Shown here piece by piece: positions 48,166 through 58,677 of a stretch of 64,000 nt of DNA. How positions within the stretch are numbered: position 1 is the stretch's first letter; each line of letters begins with the position of its first letter. Position numbers and translations under genes: made by a program. This stretch comes from Cinnamomum chago (lineage: Eukaryota; Streptophyta; Magnoliopsida; Laurales; Lauraceae): assembly GCA_038049695.1 (NCBI GenBank), contig CP142451.1:68092001-68156000 (forward strand). The letters run 5' to 3'. The notes beneath the pieces are model-generated. The model was not told where the DNA came from, did not search any database, and saw nothing but the letters and a program-made list of their open reading frames with translations.

Positions 48166-49392
48166 GAAGTACAGTTCAATTCAGATTTTCACATTTTCTT
48201 TTTCCATTCTTCTTGTTTCTCATTCAACCTGCACCTCCTTGAGCCTACATGCTCTCCAAGGGGTAAAACACACATTTCATAGCACAAGTTGAGACATTAC
48301 ATTCCCATTCTCTAATAAAAAAAAAATCCCCAAAATTTCCATTCAAGACATAAATTTCCAATAAAATGAGAAGAATGAAAAGAAAACAAATCAAATGCAC
48401 ACATGCTATCATCCATCCTAGATTGGTTACTTGCCTTAATCCAAGATGTCACAAACTTTCTCCAAGCACTTCCACTCAAGCTAATCCAAAGACTACAAAA
48501 CCCATGAAGACCAAACAAAACTCACTCAATCTTGAAAACAAGGAACTCATTTTTACAAAAGGGTTTGCAATATGAAAAACAAGATCTTTAGGAACCAAAA
48601 AGGCTCCATTAAAAAGATGGGTTGGAGCTCTTACCTAGAAAAGGCCAAACAAGAGAGAAGGAAGAAAATGGGGCTCTTGCCTAACTAGAAACTTCAAGAA
48701 CTTTGCATCAATGGAAAGCTTAGGATGAGAGGAAGAAGATGATGGTCTTGGAATTCCATTTGGAGTCTTCTAGCTTGATCATTCAAGAGAAATAAAGTGG
48801 AGAAAAAAGGTTTCTCCTCTTGGCTACTCTAGGGTTAGGGTTTTAGAATGAAAAGAGGGAAAGAAGGAAAGAGTTGACTTTAAAACACTTGCAAATGGGG
48901 CCCAATGAACTTGAACCTTGCATTGATAAAAACATGATCTTGCGGGCCTTGAATGAACTCGACGAAGAAGGATAAAATGATCCTCGAAATATCTAGTTTC
49001 CAAAAAGTATATTTTTGACATGGTTTTGAGATTTCAAAATTTGTGTCCAGATTTGTGTATAAAAGACAACTTTACCCCTTTTGGGCCAGAACTTGGGTTT
49101 TTGGGCTGCAAACATGAATGGACTGAAAACGAAAGTTGTAACACATAGTAAAATCATTCAAATGAAATCAAAATCACAATTAAAAATGAAAACCGATACG
49201 ATCCTCCCAAGCTTACACGTGCACTCAGGCCTTCCTGAGCATGTCTGACTAATACTAAACGTTCTCAAAATTCCCAAAGCTATGTCCAAGACTAAGACTA
49301 ATTATTTTTAACCCAACGATAACTAAACCCACTTAGGACTAAACACACACTAATCACACACTAATCAGATTAGTTTGGGTCGGGGTGTAACA

Positions 49393-49774
49393 AGTTTCTT
49401 TTCTTTCATGTGAGAGAGAAGGTAGAACCGATTCTCCTTGAGAGGGACCAGGTACGTTGGCTTTGCAGATGTCTGGGACCTCCTTTGTTTTGGGGAAGGT
49501 CTCGGGGACCAAGTCTTGGGGTAGACCTGGTTTCTTAGAGGTTGAGGCTTCGTGGGAGTGCCATGGGCTTCGGGCTTCTTGATTGTTGCCCTTGGTGTCG
49601 GAGTGGCGACATGTCCAGAAGAGGTTTTTTGCTTCTTGGCAGGTGCAGTTTCTTCTACGGGGAGCGGGAATGGTCCCAACGACCCGAAGACGATGGTCCA
49701 GGGAGTAGAGGTCGACCCGGTTTGAGAGTTACCGAGAGAGGTGATGCTTCGCCAGGTGCTGGGGCGCTCATGAG
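49393..49774 (-). pseudogene. Element T gag, N-terminal region, second part
   Basis: Low-complexity Lys/Pro/Thr-rich frame (GPFPLPVEETAPAKKQKTSS onward, ending HMKEKK). It is open from 49774 down to the solo LTR C boundary. It joins 53653 in frame when A3 and one ATGAG copy are removed, and 43562 in frame when C is removed. Confidence 0.7.
49770..49774. repeat. TSD ATGAG of A3, left
   Basis: Exact partner at 53653-53657. Confidence 0.93.
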
Positions 49775-52700
49775 TGTGAGAACCCGACCCCTAATCTCTT
49801 GGATTAGTGTTGTTTTATTTGTGGATTAGTTCTTTTAGTGGGATTAGTAGTTGTTGGGTTGAGTTTGTGAGCTAGAATGAGTTTTCTTCTAGTTTTGGGC
49901 TTTTTAGTGCTTTGGTAGCTTGTGGGGCCCTTTGGGGGTTCCCTTTTCGGCTTTGCATTTTCTTGTGAGATTTTCCCGATTGGTTTCGTATCGTGTTTTT
50001 GGCCCATTGCATTCATCTTGAGGAATCCTACAACTTTCATGTTGATCCCATATCCATTTGAGAACCCGAAAACCGATTTCTTGGCCTTGAGGGCAAAATA
50101 GTCTTTTCACGCCAAATCTGTACCCAAAACTCGATATTCCCAAAACCCGCGAAACATAGACTTTTTGGAAAGTAGATATTTCGACGAACATTTCTTCCTT
50201 CTTCGTCGAATTCATCCGAGGACCCGAGAGAGATGATTTCAGCCCCTTTAGCTTCTTAAGTTGTGGGACCCAACCCCAACCCAAGTCATTAGCTAACAAG
50301 AGAAGCCATTTCCCCTTTCTAAGTCATTCCATTTTCATTGTTCCAGCACAAACCTTTTGAGTCTAGGGTTTTGCTTTCTCTTCTTCTTCTTCTTGCTTCT
50401 CCATCTCAAATCTTCACCAATCTTGCACCAAACTCGAAATGGAACTCATCATCTTCTTCCTCATCTCACAAGCTTGCCATTGATACCATTTGTGAAGAGA
50501 GACCTCAATCTCAAGACTTCCTTTGAGCTTGCCATTGCCATTAGAGGACCTCCCAAGTAAGTGATTCTTCCCATCTCCTAGATTAGTGTTCCTCTAGCTC
50601 TTGAGAAGCTACATTTGCAATCTTGTAAGCTCTTTCATTTTCATTCTTTGTGTAACCCATTTTAGGGTTGTTTTGGGGATTTTTGATTGTAGCTTGGCTT
50701 TGAGCAATAGAGGTGATTAGAGGCTTGATTTCTCTATTTGAAGACTTGAGGCAAGTGAATGTTTGGATGTTTTTAATTTTGAAATGATTTGGTGAAGTAT
50801 TTATGGATTTTCTATACTTTCATTTAATGAGGTTTGTTTGAAATAAATACTCATAATGTATCTTGATAGTTTCATTCAATGTTTTATAAACATGTTGGTA
50901 GAGCATTTATTGTTCTTGTGATAGCTTAGATGAATGTTTGTGAAATGGTTTACTTCTCTTTTATTTGCATTGGACTTGACGTGGAAGAAGTGATGGAGAG
51001 AACTCTTAATGAGGATTTGGAGAAGTATAAAGAGATGCATTGGAGGAGCTATTAGCTCAATGTTATTGTAAGGACTTTGTGGATGTGAGGAAGATGGTTT
51101 TGAGGAGGAAAATGACTCAAAACTGGACTCAGTGAGCATTTTCGTAACTGGCGGTCAGCTCACGGTTAGCCAGCGGCTAACCGCTGAATGCATCGGCGGC
51201 TAACCGCCAGATAACCGCGCACCGCGGTGACTTTTCCAGAGAGCATCATTTTCCACCTGAAAACGCGGTCAGCCTCACGGTTATCCAGCGGCTAACCGCC
51301 GAACCCATCGGCGGCTAACCGCCAGCCAACCGCACAATCACGGTTCCTTTTCCCGAGAGCATCAGAATTCTCACCTGAAATTCGGTCAGCTCCACGGTTA
51401 CCCAGCGGCTAACCGCCGAATGCATCGGCGGCTAACCGCCAGCTGACCGCCAGGTAACCGAAATTCCCCAGATTTCGAAAAGCTCCCCGCTCGAACGAAC
51501 TCTCCGGTTCGTTCGAGCGTTGAGCTTTGTCGATCAAATGAGATTCACTAGGCATTGTATGAGATCATTCGAGAAAGAAACCATATCACGAAGATGTCAT
51601 TCGAAATCTTTGAAAATCGTAAAAGTGCATAAGGAGCCCGGAATGTCTTCTAACTCAAGGAGTACCAAGTAATTGTCATAATCGACATACGGGACCCCTA
51701 TTCACTTAAATAGATCTTGAAACCGATATGTTTACCCGAAATTGTTATAGTTCATTGTTTCACCTCTTTTCCCGAGATTTGCATTACATGACTTGTTTTC
51801 CCGAAAGCATTGAAGTTACACTAGTAACAGTTATTTGTCCCGACATGTATTGCCCGATATGAAATGTTAGTGTGCCCTTGAGCACCCCCGTCTTGCCCGA
51901 CTGATTATATATTTATACTTGATTTACTTGCTTTGTCTCGATTGTATTTGACCTATGAGTCGGCACCACTAAGCTTGGATAACCCTGTTGGTCTGATCAA
52001 CCGACTTGGAGATCCCCCTCTTGTCCCGCCAGCTGCAGCTTGGATCCCGCTACCCGGTTATTACCGTGGTCCCGTCCCGATACCCGGTTATTACCGTGGT
52101 CTTGTCCCGATACCGCAGATTGCTACTGTGGTCCCCGATGCCCGGCTCGCTACCGTGGTCATGTATAGTATATGTATATGCATTCATGAGATCCCCTGTT
52201 TCTCCTCACCTCGAGTGACTGAGATCAGGGCCTAGTTCTTGCTCTATCGCTTTAGTGATAGAGGACTTAGCTTCTTGTGGTTGCCATCTTGCCAGTTTCC
52301 GATTCCTTGGATACCCGACATGTTTTATATTGCTTTTATGTTTTCTGATAAATGATTCGTTTCCTTTATGAAAGTTGTTATTTAAACAAGTGTTAATATT
52401 CTCCAATGTAAATTCAGTTATTATTATATTGCCTTCTGTTCTTTGTACCCGCACGTGTTTTAAATAAACGCCGGTTGGGCGAATAACCATGCTCTTACCT
52501 ATGTTTCACACGATCAATGATTTTACTTGATTTGTACGATTGCCCATGTTTTAAAGGAATACCCGAATTGTTAAATATCCGTGCTTTGTTTTAACGACAT
52601 TTGGTTCGTCAGACCCCTAGGTTTAACTGTATTTTAAATGAATACCCGAATTGTTAAGTATCCGTGCTTTGTTTTAAATGACACGTGTTTTACCAGATTT

Positions 52701-53652
52701 CTATGTCTACACCTGTTTTAAATGAATATCCGATTTGTTAAATACCCATGCTTTGAAATGTGTTTCAAATGACACTTGTTTTGCCCGATCACTATGTTTA
52801 TACCGGTTTCACATGAATACCCGATTTGTTAAATATCCCTGCTTTGAATTATGTTTTAAATGAACGTTTGTTTGTCAAACTTCTATATTTACATATGTTT
52901 TAGACGAAAACCCGATTGTCAAATATCTATGCCTTTACAGATTATGTAAATGAACATATGCTTTATTAGATCTTCCGGCTTTTACTCATGCTTGAAAAGA
53001 ATACATGTTTTGTCCGAGATTCCCGACTTTGCACCCGTTTAATTATATGCAGCACTTGATCGATTAGCATGATTTATTATATGTTTTATTCTTTACTATA
53101 TTTGTGATCTTTTCATCCACCTGCCAGACCGTCGTGTCTGACCCACTACTTTTGGTACTCAGGTTCAGATTTCTTCGCCCCGAGTTGAGTGTTTTGTTGG
53201 CTGTGGAGCCATGCCTTGCAGGTTGTTTTGTCGGCTATGTCATGTAGACATTGAGCTTGACATCGGAGCTACGTCACATTTGGGTAGTAGTTTATAGCTT
53301 ATTGTTGTATGGCTTTTATTAGCCTTTTTCTTGGGTTTCTTAATTAATGTACATTGATAATTGTAACTTGAACATATATGGGAATGTAATATCCTGTTAC
53401 TGTCAGCTCTGTAATTTATTGTGATGGTTTACTCCAGTCTGATATGATTCTTGATATATTAGCTATGGGCTAAAGGTTGAGTGCGACGCGGAATCCGATG
53501 GCCACGGACTTCGGGTCGCAACGCCACAAATGCTTCCGCAAAATATTCAGAATGTGTTGTCTTCACACACGCGGATCCTGGGAGAAGTAAAATACAAATT
53601 ATTCCTTAATCCCAATTCCCGCCCCCGAGGTTTCTGTTTCGGGGGCGTGACA
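49775..53652 (+). mobile_element. A3: complete family A solo LTR (3878 bp)
   Basis: TGTGAGAACCCGACCCC to GGGGGCGTGACA with a perfect ATGAG duplication. It matches A2 throughout, except that the palindrome slot (51150-51465) carries GGTTAGCC/GGCTAACC repeats like family C. Only a remnant CGCTCGAACG/GTTCGAGCG pair is left at its end (51488-51522). The cassette at 51960-52235 has one extra copy of a unit of about 27 bases (CCCGGTTATTACCGTGGTC). TATA-like TATAAAG at 51026. Confidence 0.9.
51150..51465. repeat. GGTTAGCC/GGCTAACC palindrome cluster in A3
   Basis: Three units of about 110 bases, each with CGGTTA(G/C)CCAGCGGCTAACCG and GGCGGCTAACCGCCAG words that can fold back on themselves. Confidence 0.9.
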
Positions 53653-53657
53653 ATGAG
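53653..53657. repeat. TSD ATGAG of A3, right
   Basis: Exact partner of 49770-49774. Confidence 0.93.
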
Positions 53658-53733
53658 TGCGCTTGTTTTGCTTTTCTCGAAGCAGGAGTTGGTACTTGTT
53701 CTCATCGAAAGCGATGGTCAATGAAGCTGCCAT
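53653..53733 (-). pseudogene. Element T gag start
   Basis: The first ATG (53731-53733) opens a frame reading MAASLTIAFDENKYQLLLRE that runs across the A3 site into 49774 after removal of the insert. The position just downstream of a long repeat-rich leader suits the start of Tat gag. Confidence 0.65.
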
Positions 53734-54114
53734 TGTTAGTTTGAGAAACTTCTGAAACAAGGCCAGATCCATTAGTAATCACAAGAATGTAGTGATCAAA
53801 AATGGAAAGTGACTATGGTTATGTCTTTTCAAATTGCTCAAGGGGATATGGCCCAGCCTAAGCAAGATGAAAGAGGCAAAAAGCCATAGAGGGTACAATT
53901 GTTCTAAATACAAGTATGGTAGGCTAAGGGCGAGTGTTCCAGTGACTGCTAGAAGCAATTGTAAACCTTAATTCAAATTACCGAGAAGTAAGGCTCACTC
54001 GAGGTAAGATGATATAAGGTTGGAGATACAAATGTGTCGGTCGCGAATACAATAGACCTAAAAGGGCGTACAGACACAAATGTTGTAAATCGCATCCTTG
54101 GAAGGGAAACGAGA
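53734..54114. other. Element T leader, unique part
   Basis: Untranslated leader between the tandem array and the gag start. No gene or clear motif seen. Confidence 0.4.
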
Positions 54115-55110
54115 TGGGGATTTTTTTGAAAGGTCAAGATTGGATTCATAAAGGAGCGCAAATGGTATTCCAATCCGAACAAGGCTCAAATATTTCTGCG
54201 AGCACTTAGTCCGAACAGGAAGGAACCAGAATTTCTCGAATCTGAACCCAAAAGTGACGGAAGTTTTTTTTTTTGAAAGGTCAAGATTGAATTCATTAAA
54301 GAGAGCAAGTGTTGTTCCAATTCGAACGTAGGCTTAAACATTTCTGCGAGCGCTAAATCTGAAAAGGAGAGAACCAAGATTTCTCAAATCTGAATTCAAA
54401 ATGACGGAAGTTTTTTTTTATCAAAATTGAATTCATCAAAGAGAGCAAATGGTGTTCCAATCCGAATAAAGGCTTAAACATTTTTGCGAGCACTAAACCC
54501 GAAAAGGAAGAAACCAAAGTTTCTCAAATCTGAACTCAAATGTGACGAAATTTTTTTTTTTTTTTTGAAGATTTTTTTTGAAGAGTAGACATAGGTCTCC
54601 AATTCAGTCTTATGAAACCTTAGTAGATAAATCAGCCCCCAGGTAAGGGTAGGATTACCTAATGAACCTGTTTGAAGGACCCTTGTCTCGAACAGTCTAG
54701 CTGCCTCCACACTCTGGAAAAGGCTTTTCTTAGATCCACTTTGGTCAAAGAACGCAATTGGTGCAACCTTAGTGGGTTTTGAAATATTTTTTGATTTTTT
54801 TTTGAAATTTCTAATGGATTCATCAAAGAGAACGAGTGGTGTTCCGATCCGAATAAAGGCTCAAACATTTCTGCGAGCACTAAATCCGAAAAGGAGAGAA
54901 CCAAACTTTCTCAAATTTGAATCCAAAAAAAAAAAGGAAATGTTTTTTGGCATAGTTTTGTTTGTTTGAAAGAGTTTTTTCTTTTTGAAATCCCTATTGG
55001 ACTCATCAAAGAGAACGAATGGTGTTCTAATCCGAATAAAGGCTCAAACATTTCTGCTAAACCCAAAAAGGAGAGATCCAAACTTTCTCAAATTTGAATC
55101 CGTAAAAGAG
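54115..55110. repeat. Tandem array of ~145-185-base units in the T leader
   Basis: Five or six units, each with ATTCATCAAAGAGAGC, GTTCCAATCCGAATAAAGGC, AACATTTCTGCGAGCACTAA and a T-run. Starts are near 54125, 54272, 54415, 54795 and 54980. One unit near 54560-54760 is interrupted by unrelated sequence. Confidence 0.75.
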
Positions 55111-55270
55111 AAATCAGATTTTTTTTTTTGAAATGAGAAAGAATGGAAATAAATTCAAAGGTAGAAATTTCTAAAAATCCCATCTCATGTTTTTTTTTAT
55201 GCAAGATCCAACATAGGCCACCAACTAGAAAGGAGCCTAAGAATTCAAGCATCGCATTCTCAAATGAACG

Positions 55271-55289
55271 AGTCCCACCGGGTATGCCA
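55271..55289 (-). promoter_or_regulatory. Candidate primer-binding site of T
   Basis: Minus strand TGGCATACCCGGTGGGACT starts with the TGG expected opposite a tRNA CCA end. It comes three bases after a CA that could end the LTR (55293). A similar TGGCATACCCG lies near 55400, so the choice is uncertain and the tRNA is not identified. Confidence 0.35.
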
Positions 55290-56120
55290 ACTTGATGGGG
55301 GCTCTGACCTTTCGTCCTCTCCTTCCCACCCTTGAGGCTGTCGGGAGCATGGCGGAGGAGGAAAAGCGAGGTCATCAACATTTTTTGTACGGGTATGCCA
55401 GATTTTCTGTTCCACTTGGAATTTGAAGTGGTGATTCGGAGATTTACCTTCGCAAGTAGAAAGGAAATCAATTCTTTTTTCTGACTTTCCATTGCACATA
55501 TATTTTAAGAAAGAGACAGTTTTTTAAATGCCGTAAGAGGCGATTTCATTTTGTTTGCTGTAAAAGGCGATTTTGTGCCATAGAAGGCGATTTGCGTCGT
55601 GAAAGGAGATTTACAAATCTTATCAATGAAAAAAGACAAGAAATGTGATTTTTTGTCTCTTTACAAATAATACAAAATACAAAGAAAAGTAAGAAAAGGT
55701 ATCTGACTTCTCAGGAGATTGTGGGGACTCATTCAGATTGACGGTCGCAAGTCATGTATGGACTTCGCCATCGTCCTTCAGATGAGAACGCTTGATGCTT
55801 TGATTCTTTGGCTTGGCTTGGACCTCAGTTTTTTAGAGGATAAGGACCAAAGAGAGGTCCTATATCCAATTAAAATCCGAGTAAATGGGCTGAAGAGCCG
55901 CGTTTAGGCCATGTTGGATAGAAGGAAAGAGGTGGCCTTGGGGGGGGGGTGGCCCCCCAAAGGACTTCGATCACCTTGTGGTGTTTCTTTCGCAGCAGAG
56001 TAACAGAGTTTCTTCGAAGTTCTTCTTCCTTGCTTGTGGGTATGGATCTCTCTCTATCCGTGTGTATGTGTCAGTCCTTGTGTATGTGTGTGTAGCCTTT
56101 TTTTTCTTGGAATGACCCAC

Positions 56121-56128
56121 CTTTTATA
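56121..56128 (-). promoter_or_regulatory. TATA box of the candidate T LTR
   Basis: Minus strand GCCTATAAAAGGTGG, a strong plant TATA box about 1.8 kb into the LTR. Confidence 0.55.
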
Positions 56129-56769
56129 GGCTTTTGGTGGCCATAAGGTGGGTTTATGAGCATTGATGGCATTGATGCTCCATGATGAGAGGAGTTACAA
56201 GTTTTTATTTCTTGATTTTGTAACTCCTTTTTCTTGGCTTGTGATTGGCCGGTGGAAGATGATGGGCATTTAATCGCCTTTAATCTCCATGATGAGGGGA
56301 GTTTCATAGTTTTAATGCCATGATTGCTTGGATTTGTAACTCCCATTTGCTTGATTTTGATTGGGCCGTCCAAAATAATGAGTTAATGACTGTATTAAGT
56401 TGTCATAAAATGGGTCAATTAATGGCATTAAGTGGTCGCCAGGGCATTTGAAGAGTCGCGGGCCGCGTAGCGTCTTTTGGAATTCTTCTTGTGATGATCG
56501 CCGATGGATCCGCATGTTGTTTGAAGTCAGATGGCGATGCAACTTCAGACATTGGTTGATACCAGCGGGCCGGTGACATCTGTCTTGTCGATTTCTCGAT
56601 CGGTCAGTCGGTTGGCGATCTTGGGACGGTCAATGATGATTTCATGCTCTTGATGGCGGATCCGAGATGTCGATGGAGATTAGTCTATTTCGAGCATAAA
56701 AAATCAGATTTTTAGGAAATCACAGGGGCTGGAACTTCCAAAACGTGAAAAAGGGCAGAAAACGGGTCA

Positions 56770-56900
56770 CCCGGCGACAAATCCGGGGACCCGGATTTCC
56801 ATGGCCGCCGGCGACAATGGGCTAGGGTCGCCGGGGGCGACCATGGGCCAAGGTCGCCAGCGACCATAGGCCATGGTCACCACCGGCGACCATGGGGATT
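56770..56900. repeat. GC-rich CCATGGCC/GTCGCCGGCGAC block in the T LTR
   Basis: Repeated GTCGCCGG, GGCGACC and CCATGG(G)C words in about 130 bases, the most GC-rich stretch of the window, upstream of the TATA box. Confidence 0.6.
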
Positions 56901-57100
56901 GGTCGCAGTTTCTCGGATGTTTTTCGATCTTTTTTGATGTCGTTTTCTCCTGCATTTTTCTTGACATTTCTTCTCATTTATTGGTTTGATTCTCCTGAAG
57001 AAAACTGACAAGAAGTCATGCAAATCGGAGCACAAAGTTTCCTACTTTTTGGAAAAGCCGAAGACTTTGTGGCCGATTTTCCGTCAAGAGTCAAAACTAG

Positions 57101-57760
57101 GTCAAACGATGTCGGAATGATCTAAAATTTGAGGTGAAGCCTCCTAAGCAGTAGATAGGACCAACCATGGCTTTTGTTTAAGTTTTGAAGCCGTTTGGGG
57201 TCCCGTCGCCAGTAGGCTTGATTTCATTGCGGGGAAGATGCCGCGCGTTGATGTGCGGTCAACCGATGTCCGATTGACTTGAAATTTGACAGGGAGCCTA
57301 TTGGAGTCATTTTGAGATGATCTGTTTGATCCAATTTGAATGTCATGGTCCCGGGGTGCTCCGCCGCCGGTAGCCTTGATTTTATTTCGGAGTGTCAAAG
57401 TCGGGTCAAACGTTGTTGGAATGACCTGAAATTTGACGTGCAGCTCTTTTGAAGCATGTTGAAGCTGCCCGTGTGCTCCGTTTGATGAGTAATGACCTCA
57501 GTGGTTCTCGCTGCCGAGAGGCTTGATTTTACTATTCATGGGTTGATGGAGGGTCAAACGTTGTCGGTTTGACTTGAAATTTGACATGGAGTCCTTTGGA
57601 AGTATTTTGAGACCATCTGTAGGCTCTAATCGAAGTTTTGGTGTCTTTGACGCCATCACCGCCAGGAGCGCCTGTTCAGCTACCAGAGGAGTGAAATTGG
57701 GTCAAATGATGTTGGAATGGGCGCCCGAAACTTCATGTGAACCCTTCTTCTGGCTGTCTC
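57101..57760. repeat. Tandem array of ~150-base units in the T LTR
   Basis: Units begin with GGTCAAACGTTGTCGGAATGA-like words at 57101, 57258, 57404, 57552 and 57701 (spacing 146-157). Each contains TTGAAATTTGACATGGAG and, later, GCCGGTAGGCTTGATTTTA. Confidence 0.75.
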
Positions 57761-57893
57761 GAGGATCTTACAGTTTTTGTTTGATTCTGACAAGATCTGA
57801 TGCTTGAAGCAGCATTGCCTGTTTTGTAGTAGGAAACGACTTTATGTGGCATCTTGATGTTGAAGAGGCAAAGTGACATTTTTGCTGTCAACA

Positions 57894-58481
57894 CTTGCCG
57901 ATAGCGAAGAGGTCGGTCTGGACATTGCAAGTGCGAAGGCTTTTGTTGATGAAGTCATAGCTCTAGGCAACAAGTGGAATGAGACTAAGAGCTTCCCAAG
58001 CGATGACTTATTCAATGAGATGTTTTTGAAGCCTTCTGGAGAGGTCAAGCCTGAACTGAACGAGAACTCGCGGACTCGGAAGCAATTCGTTCGGGAGAGG
58101 AACGTCACTAAGTTGGCCATCATTGAGCTTATAGAAGACCTGCGTCGTCTTGATAGGGAGGTCGTTGAATCTAGGCAGCGTCTTGAGTTATTGGAGGAAC
58201 AAGTTGCTGCAAAATGGGCCGCCATTGTAGAAGCTCGTGCTAGAGAAAGGACTTTGATTCGCCAAGTCGAGGAGGCTAAGAGCAATCTCCGGAGGAAGAC
58301 TCAAAAGTACGAGCAATGTCAGATTCTTTAGGAAGAGCTTCCCCATGCCGCAGATGGGTCGCGGGGTTCTGCCGCTTTTTATGGAAATATTTTGAAGAAG
58401 CGTGGCCTGGAAGCTTTAGAGGCTATGGCCAAGAGTCTGCTTAAGGAGTTGAATCTTTGGTTGAATACCATGTTAGACTGA
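57894..58481 (+). pseudogene. Antisense gene of T2, coiled-coil C-part
   Basis: The open frame matches 7836-8412 closely and ends at the same TGA (58479-58481). The coiled coil (SRTRKQFVRERNVTKLAIIE and onward) is kept. This copy lacks the stop seen at 8209 in T but has one near 58329. The conservation of the protein sequence between two copies suggests it was once under selection. Confidence 0.7.
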
Positions 58482-58677
58482 GCTCCTGACTTTTGTAACA
58501 AACTCTTTTTTCTTCTTCTCTTTTGGTACCTCCATGTAAAAACATTTTTGGTACTCTATATACATTTTACTCAAGATTCTTTTTGATGAAAATAAGCAAA
58601 AGTTGGTTGTTTGTTTTTTTGAAGATTTGACCAAAAGGTTGTCATTTTGTGAAAATCGTTTATCAAAGGGTTGTTTT
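58482..58677. other. 3' flank of the T2 antisense gene
   Basis: T-rich sequence matching 8413-8605 in T. It could hold the gene's poly(A) region; I see no exact AATAAA in the expected strand and place. Confidence 0.4.

Larger units (their letters stand above)
43563..49392 (-). mobile_element. C: family C solo LTR (about 2.87 kb without B2)
   Basis: On the minus strand it starts TGTTACACCCCGACCC and ends GGGGTCGCGACA. It is related to A and B at both ends and by a diverged CACTGAGCTTGGACTGCCC cassette (near 47395). Its repeat slot (47860-48165) is filled by GGTTAGCC/GGCTAGCC palindromes instead of CTCGAG. B2 is nested near its 3' end. Interior open frames are short and unsupported. Confidence 0.78.
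4736..57893 (-). mobile_element. Element T: Tat/Ogre-like Ty3/gypsy retrotransposon, split by five insertions
   Basis: In its own direction (from 57893 down) it shows a candidate LTR, a tandem-repeat leader, gag, protease, G-patch, RT, RNase H, archaeal-type RNase H, integrase, tandem arrays and an antisense gene. The double RNase H, the repeat-rich region after pol and an extra antisense ORF are hallmarks of the plant Tat lineage, which includes Ogre. Without its inserts it is about 17-18 kb, a size typical of Ogre-like elements. The first bases TGTTGACAGC at 57893 give a TG start. The low-coordinate end is unresolved: no second LTR was found, and 4736 is only the first exon edge of the antisense gene. 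Stops and frameshifts show it is dead. Confidence 0.8.
55293..57893 (-). repeat. Candidate 5' LTR of element T
   Basis: It starts TGTTGACAGC at 57893, directly against T2 sequence, and may end CA at 55293 before the candidate primer site (2601 bp). A TATA box (56121-56128), a GC-rich repeat block (56770-56900) and an array of units of about 150 bases (57101-57760) fit a large U3. No second LTR copy exists in the window to confirm the limits. Confidence 0.4.

Noticed and set aside
48825..48850. Telomere-like CTAGGGTTAGGGTTTTAG
   Set aside because: Only about two units and not continued; chance within LTR C.
43563..49392. DNA transposon with terminal inverted repeats
   Set aside because: The TG...CA ends and 5-bp target duplications in A, B and C fit LTRs better; no transposase was seen.
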